Source: Clostridiales bacterium UBA1390 (GTDB lineage: Bacteria > Bacillota > Clostridia > Lachnospirales > Bianqueaceae). Taken from it: a DNA stretch of 7,765 bases. The notes beneath the pieces are model-generated. The model worked only from the letters and a program-made list of their open reading frames with translations, was not told where the DNA came from and did no database searches. The stretch covers positions 1 through 7,765 of the forward strand of contig DBQQ01000059.1 in assembly GCA_002305315.1 (NCBI GenBank), given 5' to 3'. The position numbers were made by a program, and so were the translations under genes. This document shows positions 1 through 5,994 of this stretch, one piece after another. The stretch's first letter is position 1. Each line of letters starts with the position of its first letter.

Positions 1-40
1 CCAGTTTTAGTTTACCACTTCAATCGCTAAGACTCAAATC

Positions 41-189
41 CCTCTTTTTGATGATACTAGGTGTCGCAGGGTATCATCACTTTGGGGCGTTTTGCGGTCG
101 CCGAGGCCGTAATTCCTCTTTTTGATGATACTGCGTGTCGCGAGGTATCATCACTTTGGGGCGTTTTGAGGCCGCCGAGGCTCGTAACC
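41..189. repeat. Two tandem copies of a 74-bp structured repeat
   Basis: Copy 1 runs from about 41 to 114 and copy 2 from about 115 to 189. They share an offset of 74 bp and are close to identical, with a few substitutions and a one-base insertion near the end of copy 2. Each copy holds a perfect 9-bp inverted repeat, TGATGATAC and GTATCATCA, around a 13-nt loop (arms 49-57/71-79 and 123-131/145-153). Each also holds a second short stem, GGCG with CGCC about 9 nt apart (86-89/99-102 and 160-163/173-176). The loop sequences differ while the arms are kept, so structure seems to matter. No coding potential is evident. The array may continue to the left of the window. Function is unknown. Confidence 0.85.
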
Positions 190-223
190 CCTCATTTCGC
201 TTTTTTTTATAAATTCTTACGTA

Positions 224-300
224 TAAAACAGGGTGGCATATTGCGTGACCTCTTCAATCTGATGATTAAGATGGTTTCAATATATGTCACCCTGCTTTTA
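224..300. repeat. 77-bp imperfect palindrome; candidate bidirectional terminator or MITE-like relic
   Basis: Outer arms 224-241 and 282-300 pair over 18 positions with one bulge and one wobble. The core is CAGGGTGGCATAT against ATATGTCACCCTG, flanked by TAAAA and TTTTA. After an internal loop, inner arms 248-259 and 264-275 pair at 10 of 12 positions around a 4-nt loop. Read on the minus strand, the hairpin lies about 50 nt after the stop codon of the secreted-protein gene and ends in TTTTAT. That would suit an intrinsic terminator, and the A-tract/T-tract symmetry would allow both directions. The stem is long for a terminator, so a small inverted-repeat element with TA ends is the alternative. 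Confidence 0.6.
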
Positions 301-349
301 ATCAGAGACGAAAACTCTATCGTCGTCCTCCATATGACTCTCGAAAAGC

Positions 350-778
350 TTATCCTCTGTATGTAATCGCGCCGCTATTAGCTACATCAGCATCCACTAG
401 CATCCCATCGGAATTAATCACTCTTGCGTATACATGATACCGGTATTGCGTTCCTACAGACAGGCCATAATAATTGTCCGTAATGAGTTTTACTCTTCCT
501 GGTTCATATGCTCGAACCACATGCGTATTGCTTGCAGTCGTCCAAACACCTGTGGATGCTAAGTATTGTAAGGTACATTCGTAAATGGCATGGCAACCAT
601 CACCTGTAAAAGAAGTTGCTACTGAACCCTGCAAATAGCCATCCCCATGTGCTATACTAGGATCTAGTTCTGCAATATGTGTCGTATACGGACTCAATTC
701 TTGAGCAAAAACTGAATTTACCCCCGTATCTCCAATTAAAAAGATAGCTACTAACAAACAAACTATTATCCTTTTCAA
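350..778 (-). CDS. Small secreted protein of unknown function
   Basis: The 142-residue product begins with a clear Sec signal peptide: two basic residues, a hydrophobic stretch over about residues 4-16, and a likely cleavage after Ala25 (VFA|QE). The mature part, about 117 residues, is rich in Tyr, Thr, Val and Gly in an alternating pattern suggesting beta strands. It has two cysteines (Cys62, Cys68) that could form a disulfide, and no membrane anchor or sortase motif. The start is TTG. It is supported by a GGAGG site 7 nt upstream and by the absence of any ATG before the hydrophobic region. That site overlaps the last codons of the upstream DUF4367 gene, only 4 nt away, so the two are surely cotranscribed and probably translationally coupled. 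GC content is low (about 34% at the 5' end). I do not recognise the family. Confidence 0.8.
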   Translation of the reverse strand: MKRIIVCLLVAIFLIGDTGVNSVFAQELSPYTTHIAELDPSIAHGDGYLQGSVATSFTGDGCHAIYECTLQYLASTGVWTTASNTHVVRAYEPGRVKLITDNYYGLSVGTQYRYHVYARVINSDGMLVDADVANSGAITYRG

Positions 779-782
779 CTTG

Positions 783-1517
783 TTACCTCCGTCCGAAATT
801 ATCTGCGATTAAAGTCAACTCTGTTTGCTCTATATTTCCAGCAAGCAATACATACACACCATCTTGTATCCATTTTAAATAATATACTCCATCTTGCCAG
901 AATAGAGTTGCTATTCTGTCTTCTGAAAGCATAGCATAATTATATGTATCACTCTTTTCATCTATATATACTAATGTCTGATCGCTAACTGATATTATTA
1001 TATCAAAAAACATCTGTCCCTTATCATAACTTAACATTACCCTATTCAAGCTCTCTTCTTCCCCTACCAACTCGAACCCTTCTGGTATATACCCTGGCCT
1101 CAGCTCTTTCCAGTCCTCGTTTTGTGAACTATGCTCCATCTGGAAGATGTATTTATCTCGGTGTTGGCCGACTAATAAGTCCATGATACCAACTCGGGCG
1201 CCTCGCACTGGGTCGGTCTGCATGTACCAGCCTCCCATGACGAGGATGATCAGCACGGATACCAGTTGAACAACGGGACGAAATCTCCTGTGGGATGTGC
1301 TTTCCTTGGCTTCTTTGCGTACAGGAAGAATACGCCGCAGGTTTCGCCTTTTTCTGGGGAATGGCGGTGTTTCAATTCCATGCATAGCAGCCCAGCGATT
1401 TGCACTTTCTAACTCCTGATCCAAGGTGCTAGATGATGTCTCCTGCTTCCAATTCTTGAAAGCCTCTCGAATCTCCTCCTCAGAAACGTAGGTATAGTGT
1501 CGCCGCTTCTTTCCCAC
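783..1517 (-). CDS. Single-pass membrane protein with C-terminal DUF4367 domain
   Basis: From GTG at 1517 the product has 244 residues. Residues 1-80 are charged and presumably cytoplasmic, with basic clusters near 55-62 and 77-80. Residues 82-98 form one membrane helix. Residues 138-240 show the DUF4367 pattern: a YIPEGFELV motif, then beta strands with Trp/Tyr-rich segments and a closing ELTLIADNF. DUF4367 proteins in Clostridia are often anti-sigma-like partners of ECF sigma factors; that is family knowledge, and no sigma gene is visible here. An in-frame ATG at 1541 gives eight more residues but has no ribosome binding site. The GTG has GGGAGGG (1526-1532) 8 nt upstream, so I prefer it. 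Base composition drops sharply below about 1080, near the start of the DUF4367 domain. The gene heads a two-gene operon with the secreted protein. Confidence 0.85.
   Translation of the reverse strand: MGKKRRHYTYVSEEEIREAFKNWKQETSSSTLDQELESANRWAAMHGIETPPFPRKRRNLRRILPVRKEAKESTSHRRFRPVVQLVSVLIILVMGGWYMQTDPVRGARVGIMDLLVGQHRDKYIFQMEHSSQNEDWKELRPGYIPEGFELVGEEESLNRVMLSYDKGQMFFDIIISVSDQTLVYIDEKSDTYNYAMLSEDRIATLFWQDGVYYLKWIQDGVYVLLAGNIEQTELTLIADNFGRR
786..790 (-). promoter_or_regulatory. Ribosome binding site that fixes a TTG start
   Basis: On the minus strand GGAGG is followed by a 7-nt spacer and then TTG at 778. The motif lies inside the final CGG AGG codons and abuts the TAA stop of the upstream gene. 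Ribosomes ending the DUF4367 gene would be placed directly on the next start. Confidence 0.75.
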
Positions 1518-1564
1518 ACCAACATCCCTCCCTTCGGGCATTCCACAACAGAGTGATTCATTTA

Positions 1565-1600
1565 CTATCGCATCAAGGCTGTTTCATTGATGTGAGATAG
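1565..1600. promoter_or_regulatory. Imperfect dyad upstream of the DUF4367 gene
   Basis: On the plus strand CTATC, one base, CATCAA, a 10-nt loop, TTGATG, three bases, GATAG. The dyad lies in the 1518-1649 gap between the pectinesterase-like stop and the DUF4367 start. No T-run follows on the minus strand, so it is a poor intrinsic terminator. It could be an operator or leader hairpin. I found no convincing sigma-A promoter in this gap. Confidence 0.4.
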
Positions 1601-1649
1601 CGATGGAAGAGAATCCTGATGGAATCATACAAGGTTAGAACATAAGGGT

Positions 1650-3956
1650 TTACATGGTTCCTTCAAATGAAAAGAACTGGAAGAGTAATCGACCTCCTTC
1701 ATGGGAGCCTCCTGTATAGCGACATCCCCATCCGGCGGCCTGAATATTAGGCGCAGGCGCCTTTAGATGAATTTCTGATGCGAGACCCGATACCCGTCCC
1801 GCTGCCAATGGCGGCAGAGAGCTGCTGCAGTCCGCATAAAGCATCCCCTCTCGCAGCATCAGCTGAATTCGGCAGTCTCCTCGAAAGCAGCCCGCTGATA
1901 CAGCCTGGCTGATTGGTGTACCGTATCCATTCTCATAGGCATACAGCTGAAAATCCACGCCATCACTGTATTTCGGCGTTCTTTCGATATGAAGACCGTA
2001 ACCCGTTTCCCGATACGCGTCCAGACCAATCCACAGGTCTAAGAACTGGCCGGTAGGACTGTTGAAGCCCTGGCCAGCGGTTTTCTCCGGCCGGATGATC
2101 CAGGTTTGTACCTGATCACGATATCTTTCCTTCTGCGGAAACAGGAGCCGGCATCCTCGATGCGTTGTAAGGAGTCCCCGTGTCTCCTGATCTTCCTCAC
2201 TGCTGCAGGCGCCATAGGTCCATGGCCGCGAAGGTTCTGCCTTGGGATACCACAAGAACTTATCCGGATATCCGGCGGGACGCTCCACCCCAATCTGCCA
2301 GACGCCTTCCCGTAAGGGTTCCATTACATAGCGCGGTACGTCGGATCTGTCTGTCACCGCAAGCGCATCCCCTAAAGGCAGATCCGAAAAATCTGTCGTA
2401 TACCCTTTAGAATCCACCTTATCAATCCAAAGCGGTTCTGTGGATATCGGTTCCCCGGGCAGACTATCTGATGTCTGTGGATACACCTCCTCACGCAGAT
2501 CTGCCCCCACATCAAACAGAGTCAGATCATACGTCTTCTTTCCAGAAGCTACCCACACGTTGTCGCGAAACCAACGGATCTGCGATGCATCCACGCCGCC
2601 GGCATCCAACCGATACTCCACTCTCAGTCTGTCTGCCTGCCGCACAATAAACGGCGTCTGCCTGCATCGCGGCGCAGGACGTCGTTTAAAGTCCAGTAGA
2701 TACTGGCCAACGCCTTCCAGCCCCTGCGGCGTCTTTGCCATCACCGTGACGGAGACCGGATATGGTTCCCGCGGCCGATTACGCAGCCAAACCCCTTCCC
2801 GGCCCTCTTCTAATTGGACGGCACCTCTGGGTTCCACATGCCATGACAACGGCCCGGCAAACAGATACTGCCGAGCATGAATGAAGAGCTCCTCGCCCGG
2901 CGCGATCCTGCCCTCGTCCGGCTCCAACCGGATCCGCCATGGAATCTGGCCATAGGACGCCATCTGCTTTCGCTGCCCGGCGGGATCCCAATCATCCGTA
3001 CCTCGCAGCAGGTTCCAGATATTATACTGGTCACCCACCTTGAATGCCGCAAGAAGATCTGGGAAATCCTCCAGTCGCAGCGTACACGAAGGGGCGTTGT
3101 CTTGCACCGAAAAACTGTTATGATAGGTATAACAACGCTGTATCGGCTTCGGACGCACATGCCACCACACCCTGCTGACATTGCCAGAGAGCCGGCAATC
3201 CAATACCGCGATCGCGCGCGGCGAACTTTTCGACAAGTATACCTTGTCGTCTGTCTCCGGATGCAGCAGCTTGCCCTCAAAATGACAGCCCGCATATACC
3301 AGGAGCGTCTCACAGGCGCTCCCCGAAGGATGATTCGCATACCAAACAAAATGGCAATGCTCGAAGACATTCACGTCTCCTGTACCGATGGAATCATCGG
3401 TACATTGAAAGAAACAGTCTTTGTAATAGATCCGCTTCATCGCGGCATTATACGAGAACACATTAAGAAGACTGATGAAACGACAGTTCTTAAAAACCCA
3501 ACGATCCGGATGTCCCACCGGGATGATCACCTGCGCCTGCGTAATGCTATTCGTCCGCTTGGGGTGATTCTTAGAAGGATCTTTAGGATACACCAGATCC
3601 ACACTGCAATAATTCCCGAAGGTGATATTCTCCGCGTAAAAATCGCTGCCAGCAATCCCCAGCGTGTTCCAGTTGCCCAGGGCTCCCTGCATCTGGCCTC
3701 TGTCCCCGCAAATGACCGTATCCTCCGGCTTCTCTCCTAACCCTACAAGCCGCAGTCCGTTCTGTGAGAGCAAAAGACCAATCAGCCGATTCTCCTCATT
3801 GGGATCCTCGGGATCGTCCGTCCAGTACACGTCTGGCGTCAGGTAGATCGTCGTACCATCTGGAGCCGCCCCCACCGCCTCCTGCAGCGTCCTGTAGACA
3901 TAGGGGATGCCCTCGCTGTTCGCGTCTACCATTAAATGATGCGCATCCAGTTTCAT
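1650..3956 (-). CDS. Pectinesterase-like beta-helix protein with C-terminal beta-sandwich domains, no signal peptide
   Basis: The 768-residue product starts at ATG 3956, with AGGAG 6 nt upstream; a TTG one codon earlier is too close to that site. Residues 1-320 resemble the right-handed beta helix of carbohydrate esterase family 8. They open with a YRTLQEAVGAAPDG segment like the usual start of pectinesterases and carry YYKDC and VFEHC signatures. By eye, QAQVI (140-144) matches the QAVAL strand, CRFISLLNVF (158-167) matches the CxFxGxQDTL site, and CTDDSIGT (185-192) matches GTVDFIFG. The acid/base Asp is thus Asn165, the oxyanion Gln is Leu, the nucleophile is probably kept as Asp188, and the LGRPW arginine is not obvious. 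Residues 340-510 look like two Ig-like modules and 540-768 like a lectin or glucanase-type beta sandwich. There is no signal peptide or membrane helix. It lies 49 bp after metA with no visible terminator between, so cotranscription is possible. Substrate and activity are uncertain. Confidence 0.82.
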   Translation of the reverse strand: MKLDAHHLMVDANSEGIPYVYRTLQEAVGAAPDGTTIYLTPDVYWTDDPEDPNEENRLIGLLLSQNGLRLVGLGEKPEDTVICGDRGQMQGALGNWNTLGIAGSDFYAENITFGNYCSVDLVYPKDPSKNHPKRTNSITQAQVIIPVGHPDRWVFKNCRFISLLNVFSYNAAMKRIYYKDCFFQCTDDSIGTGDVNVFEHCHFVWYANHPSGSACETLLVYAGCHFEGKLLHPETDDKVYLSKSSPRAIAVLDCRLSGNVSRVWWHVRPKPIQRCYTYHNSFSVQDNAPSCTLRLEDFPDLLAAFKVGDQYNIWNLLRGTDDWDPAGQRKQMASYGQIPWRIRLEPDEGRIAPGEELFIHARQYLFAGPLSWHVEPRGAVQLEEGREGVWLRNRPREPYPVSVTVMAKTPQGLEGVGQYLLDFKRRPAPRCRQTPFIVRQADRLRVEYRLDAGGVDASQIRWFRDNVWVASGKKTYDLTLFDVGADLREEVYPQTSDSLPGEPISTEPLWIDKVDSKGYTTDFSDLPLGDALAVTDRSDVPRYVMEPLREGVWQIGVERPAGYPDKFLWYPKAEPSRPWTYGACSSEEDQETRGLLTTHRGCRLLFPQKERYRDQVQTWIIRPEKTAGQGFNSPTGQFLDLWIGLDAYRETGYGLHIERTPKYSDGVDFQLYAYENGYGTPISQAVSAGCFRGDCRIQLMLREGMLYADCSSSLPPLAAGRVSGLASEIHLKAPAPNIQAAGWGCRYTGGSHEGGRLLFQFFSFEGTM

Positions 3957-4005
3957 CAAATTCTCCTATTCAGGTTCTTCCATGCCCCCGAATCTGCATA
4001 TCATA

Positions 4006-4938
4006 TTACGTAGAATGTTCTTCCTGCTTCGTCGAAAGATCGTATGGCGTCTCCTGATACACATAAAAGTTCAGCCAATTGGCAAATAATAGATTCGCAT
4101 GAGAACGCCAGGTCTTCTTGGGCTTATTCGCCGGATCGTCATCGGGAAAATAATGATACGGCAATTCGATAGGGAGTCCCTTCGCAAGATCGCGAAAATA
4201 CTCATTCTTCAGCGTATCATCATCGTACTCGGAGTGTCCCGTCACAAAGATCTGCTTTCCGTTCTCGGAGGCAATCAGATAGATCCCTGCTCGTCTGGAA
4301 CGGCACAGCACCTTGAGTTCCGGGTGTTTAGCCACTTCTTCTTCCGGCGTATAGGTGTGCCGGGAATGAGGAGCTAAAAACACATCGTCAAATCCTCGAA
4401 TAATGTTGTACGTTTCTGGCACTCGCTCGTGAGAAAAGACGCCAAACATCTTATGATCCAAGGGTCTTTTTGGAATGCCATAATGATAGTACAAACCCGC
4501 CTGGGCTCCCCAGCAAATGTGCAGGGTCGAAGTCACATGAGTTTTGCTCCACTCCATGATCTCCTTCAATTCTTCCCAATAGGCTACCTCTTCAAATTCC
4601 AGATGCTCCACCGGTGCCCCGGTAATAATCATGCCATCGAAATTCTGATCCTTAAGCTCCTGAAACGTATGATAGAATGCCAGCAGATACTCCTGCGGAG
4701 TGTTCCTCGATTCATAGGAGGAAACCGCCATTAGTGTGATTTCCACCTGCAAAGGAGAATTTCCCAGGAGACGCAGCAACTGCGTCTCTGTCTGCTGCTT
4801 CAGCGGCATCAGGTTCAGAATCAAGATTCTCAGCTCTCGTATATCCTGGTGAATCGCCCTCTCTTCGGGCATAATGAAAATGTTCTCTTTCCGCAGGATA
4901 TCCGCCGCTGGAAGATGATCTGGTATTTTAATAGGCAT
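4006..4938 (-). CDS. metA: Homoserine O-acetyltransferase (MetA family)
   Basis: The protein transfers an acyl group from acyl-CoA to the homoserine hydroxyl, the first committed step of methionine synthesis in the cytoplasm. From ATG 4938 it has 310 residues, the family's normal length, and begins with the typical [11 protein letters not shown]. Catalytic residues fall at the E. coli positions: Cys142 ([10 protein letters not shown]), His235 and Glu237 (TGHSEY). Residue 111 is Glu (GAPVEHL). In published MetA work Glu111 goes with acetyl-CoA and Gly111 with succinyl-CoA, so this is probably an acetyltransferase despite the metA name. An open frame extends 20 codons upstream, but those codons overlap the leader and do not resemble MetA. 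The chosen start has a purine-rich GAGAG site 8 nt upstream. It is transcribed divergently from the BrkB-family gene. There is no room for an S-box riboswitch: the leader is about 40 nt. Confidence 0.97.
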   Translation of the reverse strand: MPIKIPDHLPAADILRKENIFIMPEERAIHQDIRELRILILNLMPLKQQTETQLLRLLGNSPLQVEITLMAVSSYESRNTPQEYLLAFYHTFQELKDQNFDGMIITGAPVEHLEFEEVAYWEELKEIMEWSKTHVTSTLHICWGAQAGLYYHYGIPKRPLDHKMFGVFSHERVPETYNIIRGFDDVFLAPHSRHTYTPEEEVAKHPELKVLCRSRRAGIYLIASENGKQIFVTGHSEYDDDTLKNEYFRDLAKGLPIELPYHYFPDDDPANKPKKTWRSHANLLFANWLNFYVYQETPYDLSTKQEEHST

Positions 4939-4986
4939 GCGGCATACTCTCTCTTTCCTAAGCAATCTGGGCATACGCCCAAACTT

Positions 4987-5015
4987 ATTATAACACACTT
5001 GACGGATGGATGCAA
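4987..5015 (-). promoter_or_regulatory. Sigma-A promoter of metA
   Basis: On the minus strand the -35 is TTGCAT (5010-5015), the spacer is 17 bp, and the -10 is a perfect TATAAT (4987-4992) preceded by TG one base upstream (extended -10). Transcription would start near 4980, giving a leader of about 40 nt before the ATG at 4938. Confidence 0.8.
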
Positions 5016-5027
5016 ATCCGTTATGAT
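4999..5027 (+). promoter_or_regulatory. Sigma-A promoter of the YihY/BrkB-family gene
   Basis: The -35 is TTGACG (4999-5004, five of six consensus bases), the spacer is 17 bp and the -10 is TATGAT (5022-5027). Transcription would start near 5034, about 40 nt before ATG 5074. The metA -35 box lies inside the spacer of this promoter. Confidence 0.75.
5002..5021. promoter_or_regulatory. Candidate operator dyad shared by the two divergent promoters
   Basis: A perfect 6-bp inverted repeat, ACGGAT (5002-5007) and ATCCGT (5016-5021), has 8 bp between its arms. It overlaps the end of the brkB -35 box, fills that promoter's spacer and encloses the metA -35 box. A dimeric regulator bound here would affect both genes. 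No known binding consensus was recognised. Confidence 0.45.
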
Positions 5028-5073
5028 AATTCCAGAAACATTTTGTTGCAGACTGCCCGAATGGAGGTTCGCC

Positions 5074-5994
5074 ATGTTCAAAACCATTTTTCTGGCGTAT
5101 ATCCGTCGTCTCAAAAGGGATGATTTATCGACCTATGCGGCGCAGATCGCCTTCTTCTCTATTCTTTCTATTGTCCCGTTTCTGCTGCTGATCAGCATGT
5201 GGCTTGGCAATACGGATCTTCTGGATCTGCCAGGCCTGTTGACCATGCTGGAAAATACAGGGGCTCTGCCTCAGACTGCCATTGATCTGCTGCGCAGTGT
5301 CCTACGAGGTCTCGAAGGTTCTGTCGGGCTTTTTTCCCTTTCTGCCCTCATGGTTTTCTGGTCCTCTTCTCGTATGATCCGCTCTGTCATGACCGGAATC
5401 CATATGGCCTATCGGGAACGAGATTCCCGATCCATTATCCTGAAATATCTTTATTCTATTTTCTATACCATTCTCCTTTCCATTGGCATTGTTCTCATCC
5501 TCGTGATGACCGTTTTCGGGGAACGCATCTGGTCCATGTTATATTCTCTCGGATTCAGTGACCGCATCGTGGAACTGGTCTGGAATATTTGCCGTATGAT
5601 CGTCCCCATCATAATACTTCTCATTATCTTCTGGAGCCTGTATACTGTGCTGCCCACACGACGGATTCCGATACTGGATTCTCTTCCCGGCGCATTATTG
5701 TCAACCGTAGCACTTCTGGTCGTCAGCCAGATCTTCTCCTTCTTTGTGAATAATGGCAGCAGTTATTCTGTACTGTACGGCGGACTTTCCAGTTTTACCG
5801 CCATTCTGCTCTGGTTCTATCTCTTTGGCTATATTCTCATGCTCGGCATGGAACTCAACGCAGTCATGGCCGAACTGCCAGAATACCAATCCTATCGGCA
5901 GCAGCGCCATCAACTTCGGATTCGGCGGCGAGAAACCAAAAAGCTGCGCCGCCATGAAAAAACCTCATCCCATGGTTCCAATCACAACGTCTGA
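5074..5994 (+). CDS. YihY/BrkB-family inner membrane protein
   Basis: From ATG 5074 the product has 306 residues, normal for the family. About six membrane segments are visible, near residues 24-44, 85-104, 130-150, 171-192, 207-227 and 236-262. Family hallmarks are the amphipathic N-terminus with [18 protein letters not shown], the MAYRE motif (111-115), LPGALL (204-209), and the final helix with [15 protein letters not shown] and [10 protein letters not shown]. The C-terminal tail (about 275-306) is strongly basic and cytoplasmic. The family was once mislabelled ribonuclease BN; its true role is unresolved, with transport or envelope functions proposed. The open frame extends 75 codons further upstream across the promoters, but GGAGG (5063-5067) 6 nt before ATG 5074 and the family's normal N-terminus fix the start. 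It is divergent from metA, and its last 30 bp overlap the 3' end of the convergent SpoIID-like gene. Confidence 0.95.
   Translation: MFKTIFLAYIRRLKRDDLSTYAAQIAFFSILSIVPFLLLISMWLGNTDLLDLPGLLTMLENTGALPQTAIDLLRSVLRGLEGSVGLFSLSALMVFWSSSRMIRSVMTGIHMAYRERDSRSIILKYLYSIFYTILLSIGIVLILVMTVFGERIWSMLYSLGFSDRIVELVWNICRMIVPIIILLIIFWSLYTVLPTRRIPILDSLPGALLSTVALLVVSQIFSFFVNNGSSYSVLYGGLSSFTAILLWFYLFGYILMLGMELNAVMAELPEYQSYRQQRHQLRIRRRETKKLRRHEKTSSHGSNHNV

Noticed and set aside
41..189. CRISPR array from the tandem repeats
   Set aside because: The whole 74-bp period is conserved, including what would be spacers, and only two copies are present. There are no cas genes.
41..189. Integron attC sites
   Set aside because: The size and palindromes are compatible, but I found no convincing core sites with the GTTRRRY/RYYYAAC pattern and no cassette-like gene spacing.
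61..366. 101-codon plus-strand open frame across the left repeats
   Set aside because: It runs through tandem repeats and a palindrome, begins inside a repeat unit and has no family resemblance.
2877..3740. 287-codon plus-strand open frame antisense to the pectinesterase-like gene
   Set aside because: It has no recognisable protein features and lies wholly opposite a motif-bearing gene. It is best explained as a shadow of that gene's codon usage.
4939..4998. Twenty extra N-terminal codons for metA
   Set aside because: They begin between the -10 box and the start codon, do not resemble MetA, and lie upstream of a suitable ribosome binding site and the conserved [11 protein letters not shown] start.
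4939..5073. S-box or other methionine riboswitch before metA
   Set aside because: The promoter lies only about 40 nt before the start codon, leaving no room for a riboswitch plus terminator.
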